From Pseudomonas tritici (GTDB lineage: Bacteria; Pseudomonadota; Gammaproteobacteria; Pseudomonadales; Pseudomonadaceae): a DNA stretch of 64,000 nucleotides. The stretch covers positions 3,472,001 through 3,536,000 of the forward strand of contig NZ_CP077084.1 of the NCBI RefSeq assembly GCF_014268275.3. The letters are read 5' to 3'. Both the position numbers and the translations under genes were made by a program. Positions within the stretch are counted from its first letter, which is position 1. The number at the start of each line of letters is the position of its first letter. The notes under the pieces were generated by a model. It was given only the letters and a program-made list of their open reading frames with translations. It was not told the DNA's origin and searched no databases. This document shows, piece by piece, positions 44,293 to 52,122 of this stretch.

Positions 44293-44990
44293 CAATGGCC
44301 CCCCTGATAGACGGGCGCTGGTGTGTCGCTCAGGAAAAACTCCATTGGATCAGGGGCATTATCTTCCAGGAACGCAGCATACTTTTTCTTGATCTTGGGC
44401 AACTCATACAGCGCCATGACGCCATGCTTGGCGGAGTTGCGTATGACCGAGGACGGATTGAAGTAGCCCTCGGCGTTGTCCAGCGTCAATACGAAGGGCG
44501 GCAGCCCCTCGCGCATCAGCAGGTAGCTGACGATCAGCGACCCACTGCGGTGATTGCCTTCAATGAACAATTGCGGCTTGCTGAGGACTCGCACGTAGAC
44601 ACCGGCTGCGCGCTTCCACACCGATTCACTGTGGTGCTTGCAATACCAGTTGTACAAATCCTTGATGCCGCCCTCGACATTGTTGAAAAAATGCACTTCG
44701 GTCGCCAGCAGGTGCTGCGCGTATTCCTGCCGGCGTAGCGGGTCTTTGCCACAAAGCACAGTGGCATTGATCTCCAGCATCAGGTTCAGTTGCTGAAGGT
44801 CGAACAGATCGACACCCCGCGCCACATAGTCGTCAATCAGGGCATAGCCATCAAGCACATTCTGCAGCACTTCGTCTGTCAGCGGGTCGCGTGGCTCGGT
44901 AAAGTCCTGGCTGAGCTGGGCAAAACGGCTCTGTACCTTACGCAGTGCGCGTTCGATCGCGGGCAAATCAAGACGACGTGTTGCAGTCAT
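44292..44990 (-). CDS. Fic-like protein with degenerate active-site motif
   Basis: 232 residues from ATG 44990 (ribosome site AGGA). The central segment KPQLFIEGNHRSGSLIVSYL resembles the Fic motif HPFx(D/E)GNGRxxR, but the catalytic His is Gln, GNGR is GNHR, and the last Arg is Ser. An N-terminal helical region (ERALRKVQSRFAQLSQDF) precedes it. It starts 27 bases after pstB and overlaps the HAD gene, so it is read as part of the pst transcript. It may have lost AMP-transferase activity or use another chemistry. Confidence 0.7.
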   Translation of the reverse strand: MTATRRLDLPAIERALRKVQSRFAQLSQDFTEPRDPLTDEVLQNVLDGYALIDDYVARGVDLFDLQQLNLMLEINATVLCGKDPLRRQEYAQHLLATEVHFFNNVEGGIKDLYNWYCKHHSESVWKRAAGVYVRVLSKPQLFIEGNHRSGSLIVSYLLMREGLPPFVLTLDNAEGYFNPSSVIRNSAKHGVMALYELPKIKKKYAAFLEDNAPDPMEFFLSDTPAPVYQGGH

Positions 44991-45017
44991 TGGCAATCCT
45001 GAAAAACGGTGCATGGG

Positions 45018-45836
45018 TCAGCTGAACTTGCCGCTGATGTAGTCCCCGGTCATTTGTTCGCGCGGGTTTTCGAAAATCTGCGCGGTGGGGCCCATTTCCA
45101 CCAGATAGCCGGTGCGGGTGCCCTGGGAGATGTCCACCGAGAAAAACGCGGTGGTATCTGCCACACGAATCGCCTGCTGCATGTTGTGCGTCACCAGGGC
45201 GATGGTGTAATCCTTCTTCAACTCAACCATCAGCTCCTCGACCCGGCGAGTGGCAATCGGGTCAAGCGCCGAGCACGGCTCATCCAGCAACAATACTTCT
45301 GGCTCGGTGGCGATGGCGCGGGCGATACACAGGCGCTGCTGCTGGCCGCCCGAAAGCGACAGGCCGCTGACCTTGAGCTTGTCCTTGACCTCGTCCCACA
45401 AGGCAGCGCCTTGCAGCGCGTGCTTGACGCGGTCGCCGAGGTCGCCTTTGTAGCGGTTGAGGCGCAGGCCAAAGGCCACATTGTCGAAAATGCTCATCGA
45501 GAACGGGTTCGGCTGTTGGAACACCATGCCGATGTAGCGGCGCACCACCACCGGGTCAACGCCCTTGCCATACACGTCCTGGCCCAGGAAATGCACGTGG
45601 CCTTCGAAGCGGAAGCCCTTAACCAGGTCGTTCATGCGGTTGAGGCTACGCAGCACGGTTGATTTGCCACACCCGGACGGGCCGATAAAGCCGGTGATCT
45701 TGTTTTTCTCGATCGGCACATGGCTATCACGCACCGCCATGAAGTTGCCGTAGAAAATCTTGTCCAGCTTGCAGTCCATGACCACAGGCGCCTGGGTGAT
45801 AAACGGAGCGGCTATTTGCGCAGATGATACGTTCAA
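45018..45836 (-). CDS. pstB: Phosphate ABC transporter, ATPase
   Basis: 272 residues. Walker [20 protein letters not shown], the PstB-specific [20 protein letters not shown], signature [14 protein letters not shown], Walker [13 protein letters not shown] and H-loop LVTHNMQQA. The C-terminus [20 protein letters not shown] is typical. Drives high-affinity phosphate import. It is fourth in the operon; phoU, which often follows, is absent. Confidence 0.97.
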   Translation of the reverse strand: MNVSSAQIAAPFITQAPVVMDCKLDKIFYGNFMAVRDSHVPIEKNKITGFIGPSGCGKSTVLRSLNRMNDLVKGFRFEGHVHFLGQDVYGKGVDPVVVRRYIGMVFQQPNPFSMSIFDNVAFGLRLNRYKGDLGDRVKHALQGAALWDEVKDKLKVSGLSLSGGQQQRLCIARAIATEPEVLLLDEPCSALDPIATRRVEELMVELKKDYTIALVTHNMQQAIRVADTTAFFSVDISQGTRTGYLVEMGPTAQIFENPREQMTGDYISGKFS

Positions 45837-45855
45837 AATTCAGGTGCTCCCGTTC

Positions 45856-46752
45856 TTAATACTTGGGCTTGCCGAAAATACGGCTCACGATATTCACGAC
45901 CAGCACGATCATCACCAGCACCAACGAGGCCGCCCATGCGAGCTCGAGCTGGTTGTCGAAGGGCATGCCGGAGAAGTTGTAGATCAGCACGGCAAGGGAG
46001 GCCGTAGGGTTCATCACCGCCAGGTTGCCGTCGTGGTAGATCCAGTAGTTGCTGAACAGCGCAGTGAACAACAGCGGCGCGGTTTCGCCGGCGGCGCGGG
46101 CCACGGCGAGCATGACGCCGGTGAGGATCGCTGGCATGCCGGTGGGCAAGACGATTTTCCAGATCACCTGCGAACGGGTGCAGCCCATACCGTAGGCGGC
46201 ATCCTTCATGATCTTGGGCACCATCCTCATCGACTCTTCAGCCGTCAGTACCACGATAGGCAGCATCAGCACGGCCAGCGCAACGCCACCTGCCGGTGCC
46301 GAATAAGTCCCGGTGGTCATCACCACCAGCGCGTAGGCAAACACACCCGCCAGGATCGACGGCAAGCCGGTGAGCATTTTTGCGGCAAAGCGCGAGGCGT
46401 TCGCCAGCTTGCTGTCGGGGCCCAGTTCCGCCAGGAAAATCGCCGCCATGATGCCGACGGGCACCGCGATGGCGGCAGCGATACCGACCATGACGAACGT
46501 ACCTGCCATCGCGTTGCCGAAGCCACCGCCGGTCTCGAACCCAGTCGGTGGCAGCTCGGTGAACACTTCCAGGCTCAGGCGAGCACCACCACGGGTGATC
46601 AGCATGTAGAGCACCGAAATCAGCGGCACGGCGGCCAGCAGCGCACCAAACCACACCAGGCTGGTCAAGATCAGGCTGCGCAGGGCACGGCCTTCGAACC
46701 GACGTTGCAGGCTCGGCATCGCGGTGGTGAGTGGAGACGAGAGGTCAGTCAT
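45856..46752 (-). CDS. pstA: Phosphate ABC transporter, permease PstA
   Basis: 298 residues with six membrane segments. ELPPTGFETGGGFGNAMAGT, ILAGVFAYALVVMTTGTYSA and the coupling loop DAAYGMGCTRSQVIWKIVLP identify PstA. The ATG shares one base with the pstC stop (TAATG). Confidence 0.96.
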   Translation of the reverse strand: MTDLSSPLTTAMPSLQRRFEGRALRSLILTSLVWFGALLAAVPLISVLYMLITRGGARLSLEVFTELPPTGFETGGGFGNAMAGTFVMVGIAAAIAVPVGIMAAIFLAELGPDSKLANASRFAAKMLTGLPSILAGVFAYALVVMTTGTYSAPAGGVALAVLMLPIVVLTAEESMRMVPKIMKDAAYGMGCTRSQVIWKIVLPTGMPAILTGVMLAVARAAGETAPLLFTALFSNYWIYHDGNLAVMNPTASLAVLIYNFSGMPFDNQLELAWAASLVLVMIVLVVNIVSRIFGKPKY

Positions 46753-47717
46753 TATTTAGTCCCCCGCTGGGCGTAGACCATGATCATCGAACCGATAATG
46801 TTTACCAGCAGCGTGATAAACATCAGCACCAGTGCGGCGTACATCAACACTTCGATCTCGTTCGGGCCGGCTTCGGGGAAGTTCAGCGCCAACAAGGCCG
46901 CCAGCGTATTGGCCGGGGCAAACAGCGAAAGGGAGATGTTGTTCGCGTTACCCACCAGCATGGCCAGGGCCATGGTTTCACCCAATGCGCGGCCGAGGCC
47001 CAGCACCAGGGAACCAAAGATACCGGTGGCGGCGGATGGCACCATTACCTTGAGAATCGCTTCCCAGTGGGTGGTGCCCATGCCGTAGGCGGCTTGCTTG
47101 GTTTTCATCGGCACACCCGTGAGGGCGTCCTGGGAAACGGCGGCGATGGTCGGCAGAATCATAATCGCCAGTACCAGTGCTGCCGGTAACAGGCCCGGCC
47201 CGCTCAAGGAGGTGCCGAAAAAAGGAATCCAGCCGAGCTCGGTATTCAGCCACGCCGTCAGCGGGCGGATGGCCGGGATCACCACATAAATGCCCCAGAG
47301 GCCGTAAACGACGCTGGGGATCGCGGCGAGCAGTTCAACGATGGTGCGAAACACCGCCGCCAGCTTGGCCGGTAAAAAATCCTGGGTCAGGAAAATCGCC
47401 ATGCTGACGCCGAAAAACCCTGCGATCAGCAACGCGATGAAGGCACTGTAAAGCGTGCCCCAAATAGCTGGCAGAATGCCGTATTTACCTTGGTTTACGT
47501 CCCAGACACTGCCGAACAGCACATCAAAGCCGTGCTTTTCCATGCCGGGAAGTGCCTTGCGCCCTACTTCGAAGACCAGCGCGAAAACCAGCGCCAGCAC
47601 CAGCACTACGCCTATGCGTGCAAGTGCACGGAAGGTGCGGTCAACCAGGAAGTCCTTCGTAGAAGGTGGCTGGCACGCAGAGTCCGGGTTAACCGGTACG
47701 ACAAAAGGTGAGTTCAT
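46752..47717 (-). CDS. pstC: Phosphate ABC transporter, permease PstC
   Basis: 321 residues with six membrane segments after a 30-residue cytoplasmic start. FDVLFGSVWDVNQGKYGILP, AAIPSVVYGLWGIYVVIPAI and the coupling loop QAAYGMGTTHWEAILKVMVP are PstC features. Forms the channel with PstA. Confidence 0.96.
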   Translation of the reverse strand: MNSPFVVPVNPDSACQPPSTKDFLVDRTFRALARIGVVLVLALVFALVFEVGRKALPGMEKHGFDVLFGSVWDVNQGKYGILPAIWGTLYSAFIALLIAGFFGVSMAIFLTQDFLPAKLAAVFRTIVELLAAIPSVVYGLWGIYVVIPAIRPLTAWLNTELGWIPFFGTSLSGPGLLPAALVLAIMILPTIAAVSQDALTGVPMKTKQAAYGMGTTHWEAILKVMVPSAATGIFGSLVLGLGRALGETMALAMLVGNANNISLSLFAPANTLAALLALNFPEAGPNEIEVLMYAALVLMFITLLVNIIGSMIMVYAQRGTK

Positions 47718-47790
47718 TGGCTAATTCCGGAACAAGGGGGGAACACGCCCGGCCTGGCTGACAGCCCATGCCGGGGTGGCCTGGCAAGCC

Positions 47791-48819
47791 TTACTGAATG
47801 TTGGCGGAAGCTTTGCGAACTTGATCGACAACCGATGGCGGCAGCGGGATGTAGCCCATCGAATCAGCGATTTTCTGGCCTTCGGTCAGGCTGTACTCGA
47901 CCATTTCACGCATGGCCTTGGCTTTGGCCGGGCTCTCGTTTTTCTTGCGGAAGATCATCCAGGTGTAGGAAGTGATCGGGTAGGACTTGGCGCCATCCGG
48001 ATCCGGCAACCAGGCCACCAGGCTTTCCGGCATTTTCACCGCAGCCAGGGCTTCTGCACCGCTTTCGGCGTTAGGCACAACGTATTTACCGGCCTTGTTC
48101 TGCAACTGGGCGAAGTCGACCTTGGCCAGTTTGGCGAAGCCGTATTCGATGTAGCCGATGGCGCCTGGAGTCTGGCGAACGGTCGCGGTTACGCCATCGT
48201 TTTTCGGCGATTTGATGAACTTGTCGCTGGCGGGCCAGTTAACGGTGTTGCCTTCGCCCAAGTCCTTCTGGAACTCAGGGTTGATCGCAGCCAAGTGCTT
48301 GGTGAACACAGCGGTGGTGCCGCTGGAGTCTGCACGCACAACCACGGTGATCGGCATGTCAGGCAGTTTCAGGCCTGGGTTGGCAGCGGCGATCTTAGGA
48401 TCGTTCCACTTGGTGATCTTGCCCAGGAAGATGTTGGAGTAAACATCGCGCGGCAACTTGAGCTCTTTAGGATTGCCCGGCAGGTTGAACGCCAGCACGA
48501 TCTCGCCCGCGGTCATCGGCAACAGTTGCGCGCCTTCAGCCACCTTGGCGATGTCTTCGTCTTTCATTGCCGAGTCACTGGCGGCGAAATCGACGGTCTT
48601 GTTCAGGAAGTCCTGTACGCCCGCACCGCTGCCCTTGGACTGGTAGTCAACCGTGACACCTTCGGTCTTCTTGCTGAAGTCCTTGAACCAGGTGAGGTAG
48701 ATAGGGGCCGGGAAACTTGCACCAGAACCTGTCAGGCGGACGCTTTCCGCCGCAAATACCGAGGTGGCACTAAGAGAAACCGCGACGGCGAGTGCAGCAG
48801 ACTTCATCAGACGTTTCAT
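47791..48819 (-). CDS. pstS: Phosphate-binding periplasmic protein
   Basis: 342 residues. The signal peptide ends SVFA; mature start AESVRLTGSGASFPAPIY, then YQSKGSGAGVQDFLNKTVDF and VVVRADSSGTTAVFTKHL, the phosphate-binding loops. First gene of the minus-strand operon; gap of 73 bases to pstC. Confidence 0.97.
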   Translation of the reverse strand: MKRLMKSAALAVAVSLSATSVFAAESVRLTGSGASFPAPIYLTWFKDFSKKTEGVTVDYQSKGSGAGVQDFLNKTVDFAASDSAMKDEDIAKVAEGAQLLPMTAGEIVLAFNLPGNPKELKLPRDVYSNIFLGKITKWNDPKIAAANPGLKLPDMPITVVVRADSSGTTAVFTKHLAAINPEFQKDLGEGNTVNWPASDKFIKSPKNDGVTATVRQTPGAIGYIEYGFAKLAKVDFAQLQNKAGKYVVPNAESGAEALAAVKMPESLVAWLPDPDGAKSYPITSYTWMIFRKKNESPAKAKAMREMVEYSLTEGQKIADSMGYIPLPPSVVDQVRKASANIQ

Positions 48820-48939
48820 TCAGGAAAATCCTTGTGATTACGGGCTGAGGCACTCTGCAACAATCTTGTTACGGTTTTATGAATGTGGAATGGCAAAACG
48901 CCTTGTTGTCCCCCTCTCCCGCCGCAATTACGCATTTTG

Positions 48940-48957
48940 CTGTAATTGGTTCGTAAC
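48940..48957. promoter_or_regulatory. Pho-box-like site between pstS and ppk2
   Basis: CTGTAATTGGTTCGTAAC: two half-sites CTGTAAT and TCGTAAC spaced 11 bases apart, similar to the PhoB box (CTGTCAT-N4-CTGTCAT). Lies in the divergent region (48820-49004). A further GTAACAAG half-site occurs near 48867 on the minus strand. Confidence 0.5.
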
Positions 48958-49004
48958 AAATTGCGTCTAAGACTTTGCCATCCCCCACCACGCGAGTTCC
49001 GCCC

Positions 49005-49922
49005 ATGTCCTCAGTAGAAGACGCCTTGATGCAGCGCATCCGCCGTGAACTGCTTGATCACAGTGATGAAGAGCTGGAACTGGAATTGTCCGAAGACGGG
49101 CATGACCTGAACGCGCTGTTCGACGAGCACGTCGGTGAAAGCAGCGAAAAAGCAGCGCGCAGGATTTATTTCAGCGAACTGTTCCGCCTGCAGGGCGAAC
49201 TGGTGAAATTGCAAAGCTGGGTGGTGAAGACCGGCCACAAAGTGGTGATTCTGTTCGAAGGGCGTGATGCCGCCGGCAAAGGTGGCGTGATCAAGCGCAT
49301 CACCCAGCGCCTGAACCCCAGGGTCTGCCGGGTTGCCGCCTTGCCTGCGCCGAATGACCGCGAACAGACCCAGTGGTACTTCCAGCGTTACGTCTCGCAC
49401 CTGCCGGCGGCCGGCGAAATCGTGCTGTTCGACCGCAGCTGGTACAACCGCGCGGGCGTCGAGCAAGTCATGGGGTTTTGCAACGACGACCAATACGAAG
49501 AGTTCTTCCGCAGCGTGCCGGAGTTCGAGCGCATGCTCGCCCGCTCCGGTATCCAACTGATCAAGTACTGGTTTTCGATCTCCGACCAGGAACAGCACCT
49601 GCGCTTTCTCAGCCGCATTCACGACCCGCTCAAGCAGTGGAAACTCAGCCCGATGGACTTGGAGTCGCGTCGGCGCTGGGAGGCCTATACCAAGGCCAAG
49701 GAAGTCATGCTTGAGCGCACTCACATCGCCGAAGCCCCGTGGTGGGTGGTGCAGGCCGATGACAAGAAGAAAGCGCGGCTCAACTGCATCAACCACCTGC
49801 TTGGCCAGATGCCGTATGAAGAAGTCGAGCTACCGGTGATCGAACTGCCGCAGCGCGTGCGGCAGGAAGATTATTCGCGCAGCCCGACGCCACCGGAACT
49901 CATCGTGCCGCAACTTTACTAG
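49005..49922 (+). CDS. ppk2: Polyphosphate kinase 2 family protein
   Basis: 305 residues from ATG 49005. Walker A FEGRDAAGKGGVIKRITQRL, lid region RVCRVAALPAPNDREQTQWY and FQRYVSHLPAAGEIVLFDRS with WYNRAGVEQVMGF are PPK2 signatures. Transfers phosphate between polyphosphate and nucleoside diphosphates; direction and base specificity not readable. Divergent from pstS, linking Pi import and polyphosphate. An N-terminal acidic stretch of about 55 residues precedes the kinase domain. Confidence 0.93.
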   Translation: MSSVEDALMQRIRRELLDHSDEELELELSEDGHDLNALFDEHVGESSEKAARRIYFSELFRLQGELVKLQSWVVKTGHKVVILFEGRDAAGKGGVIKRITQRLNPRVCRVAALPAPNDREQTQWYFQRYVSHLPAAGEIVLFDRSWYNRAGVEQVMGFCNDDQYEEFFRSVPEFERMLARSGIQLIKYWFSISDQEQHLRFLSRIHDPLKQWKLSPMDLESRRRWEAYTKAKEVMLERTHIAEAPWWVVQADDKKKARLNCINHLLGQMPYEEVELPVIELPQRVRQEDYSRSPTPPELIVPQLY

Positions 49923-51043
49923 CTTAGCTGCTCACACAAGAACGGCACACTGGCAAGCCTGGAGGTGGGGTGAAATGCCAGCACCCGCGTTGCAACCATC
50001 AGGTAAGCGATTTCCTCGGACGACATGAACGCCATGCCTCCGAGGATTTCGAACGCACGCGTGCTGATGCGATTGATCGCCTCCTGCACGGCAAACCGGG
50101 TGGCCTGCGCACGCGCCAGGTCAGCGCGCAGAAAGCGATTCTGATCGATCGACACCGCCAGGCCGCTTACCGCCATGGTGGCGCCCTGCAGATCAATCAG
50201 CAGCATCGCGCGATCATCCTGCGAGCCTTTGTTGGACGACAATGCACGTGATGCCAGCGCAGACGCCATGCCCAGGTAGGACGCCGAGGCCAGCAACTGG
50301 AACCAGATGGCAAACAGGTGCTCACCAGTCCCCTGTTGAACATTGTCCAACTGGCTATCGACGGCGTTGCTGAAGTACATCATCGACTCAGGCACCAGCA
50401 GATTATTGAAGATCACTTCGTGGCTGTCCGCCGCCTGCAAATGCGGCACCGACCAGAATTGTTTCCGCTGGATGTTCGGGTCGCCTGCTAGCCCCAGGCC
50501 GATACCGATATGGGTCTTGCCTTGAGGGTCGACGTAGTTGACGCCAAACGTGATCGCGTCGAAATGGTGCGTCATCGTGCACGGCTTTTTGCTGCCGCTT
50601 ACCACGTAGCCCGCCGCTGTCTTTTCAACGGACAAGGTGGATTCCAGGATATTGGCGTGCGCCCGCCCCTCGGCAAATCCCGAGGCGACCAGCAGGTTGT
50701 CGCGTGCAACCACGCTTAACAGCCCTTGAATGTCGGGGAAAAACTGACTCGCCGCCATCATGCCGGCAACGGTATGGTGATGCATGGTCATCATCACCGC
50801 CAAAGAAGGGCAATGCGCGCCGACCCACGTATGCACCTGCGCCAGGTTCACCGCGCTGACACCTCCGCCGCCCAATGCGTGGGCAATGGATAGCCCGGGA
50901 GCACCCAACGTTCGAAACAACGTCGCCAGTTGTTTGGACCCTCCCCGTTCAAGTTCAATAAGTGAGGCAGCCTCAAGAACAGTCAATAACTCGGGAATAC
51001 AGATTAACGCGACAGCTCTTTCTTCTTTCAACACCATATTCAT
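49919..51043 (-). CDS. Acyl-CoA/acyl-ACP dehydrogenase-like flavoprotein
   Basis: 374 residues, ACAD fold. The middle domain has TLSVEKTAAGYVVSGSKKPC and SHEVIFNNLLVPESMMYFSN; the C-terminal helical domain has RISTRAFEILGGMAFMSSEE. In the final helix, where ACADs usually have IYEGTS with a nearby base, the chain reads LAFHPTSR, so the usual Glu is absent there; the base may lie elsewhere or the reaction may differ. Starts 26 bases after the acyltransferase stop, one transcript. Overlaps ppk2 tail-to-tail by four bases. Confidence 0.85.
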   Translation of the reverse strand: MNMVLKEERAVALICIPELLTVLEAASLIELERGGSKQLATLFRTLGAPGLSIAHALGGGGVSAVNLAQVHTWVGAHCPSLAVMMTMHHHTVAGMMAASQFFPDIQGLLSVVARDNLLVASGFAEGRAHANILESTLSVEKTAAGYVVSGSKKPCTMTHHFDAITFGVNYVDPQGKTHIGIGLGLAGDPNIQRKQFWSVPHLQAADSHEVIFNNLLVPESMMYFSNAVDSQLDNVQQGTGEHLFAIWFQLLASASYLGMASALASRALSSNKGSQDDRAMLLIDLQGATMAVSGLAVSIDQNRFLRADLARAQATRFAVQEAINRISTRAFEILGGMAFMSSEEIAYLMVATRVLAFHPTSRLASVPFLCEQLS

Positions 51044-51069
51044 TAAACCCTTAAACTATCAACCGAACC

Positions 51070-51849
51070 TCAAAACGACTGTTGAGACTTCAAGTAATGC
51101 CGTGCATAACGACTGTCCAACTTCGACAGCGGCAATAAGATAAAAAAGTCCGCAACGTTAAATTCCTTATCCCACGCAGGCACACCACATACCCAGCCAC
51201 CGCTGCGTAAATAACCTTTGAGCAACGGTGGCATGCGCGGTATATACCCAGGCTCGAATGCCTCAATAGGAAAGGGTATGTGGGGGAGTACCCGATAGTC
51301 GGCAGGCGCCAGATTTTCCGAGGTGAAGCTGCGGTACAACGCCGCCGCATTGTGGCCTCCACTGGACAGGCTCACACTCGCGCACCCCATCAAATGGTCA
51401 CAGCCCTCGCGCTCCATATACCTCGCCAGGCCTGACCACAGCATCATGATCACGCTGCCACTGCGGTACTCGGGGTGGACACACGCATGCATGGCTTCAA
51501 CGGTTCTGGGGCGTAAAGACTCTAATCCAGTGAGATCGAATTCTCTCTCCGAGTAATAGTGCCCCATGCGTTGTGCCGCTGTCGGGCCCATCAGGCGATA
51601 GGCGCCCACCACAGCCGAAGTCCGGGTGTCGCGAACCAGCAGGTGGTCGCAATAGTCATCGAACTCATCAGTATTTAATGCCTCGGGGTCAGCCAGTGTG
51701 GACAGTTTAAACGTGTCGGTGAACACACGATGACGCAGGCGTTGCACTTCACGTACTTCATCTTGTGTCGTGGCGAGACTGACCACTAACTGTGCACGTT
51801 GCACGGGCGCAGTTGAATGTTCATCACGGGGTACCGGCTGAGATCGCAT
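51070..51849 (-). CDS. OlsB-like GNAT N-acyltransferase
   Basis: 259 residues. RLRHRVFTDTFKLSTLADPE, NTDEFDDYCDHLLVRDTRTS, VVGAYRLMGPTAAQRMGHYY and VHPEYRSGSVIMMLWSGLAR with CDHLMGCASVSLSS are the ordered blocks of OlsB/N-acyl amino acid synthase proteins, which transfer a fatty acyl group from ACP to an amine such as ornithine. Likely makes an N-acyl amino acid or aminolipid precursor. First gene of a two-gene unit; no OlsA-type partner follows. Confidence 0.85.
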   Translation of the reverse strand: MRSQPVPRDEHSTAPVQRAQLVVSLATTQDEVREVQRLRHRVFTDTFKLSTLADPEALNTDEFDDYCDHLLVRDTRTSAVVGAYRLMGPTAAQRMGHYYSEREFDLTGLESLRPRTVEAMHACVHPEYRSGSVIMMLWSGLARYMEREGCDHLMGCASVSLSSGGHNAAALYRSFTSENLAPADYRVLPHIPFPIEAFEPGYIPRMPPLLKGYLRSGGWVCGVPAWDKEFNVADFFILLPLSKLDSRYARHYLKSQQSF

Positions 51850-52000
51850 TTCTGTTCCTTTGAGTCACCGCGCTATTAATCAGCACGTAGTGAGCGAGAC
51901 ACTACATGCAGTTTTATATAGGCAGCGTAAGGAAACTCTGAAAGCGTTCGCGAACTTTTAACGCCCTTCCCTAATAATTAAAATCACTTGTTCACACGGT

Positions 52001-52110
52001 TGTGGCGAGCGGGCTTGCCCGCGTTGGGCTGCGTAGCAGCCCTAAAACCAGACGCCGCGAATTATCTGAATAGGCGGGGTGGCAGCGCGGGGCAAGCCCG
52101 CTCACTACAC
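52001..52110. repeat. REP-type inverted repeat (GAGCGGGCTTGCCC class)
   Basis: Left arm GTGGCGAGCGGGCTTGCCCG from 52002 and right arm GCGCGGGGCAAGCCCGCTCA to about 52108, with an imperfect middle of about 60 bases. Same class as the element at 54279-54412. Lies just after the 3' end of the GH13 gene. Confidence 0.85.
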
Positions 52111-52122
52111 GATGCGGTAACG

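Noticed and set aside
43716..44307. Plus-strand ORFs opposite the HAD-like gene
   Set aside because: The minus-strand protein carries HAD motifs and is coupled to its neighbour; the plus-strand frames are shadows.
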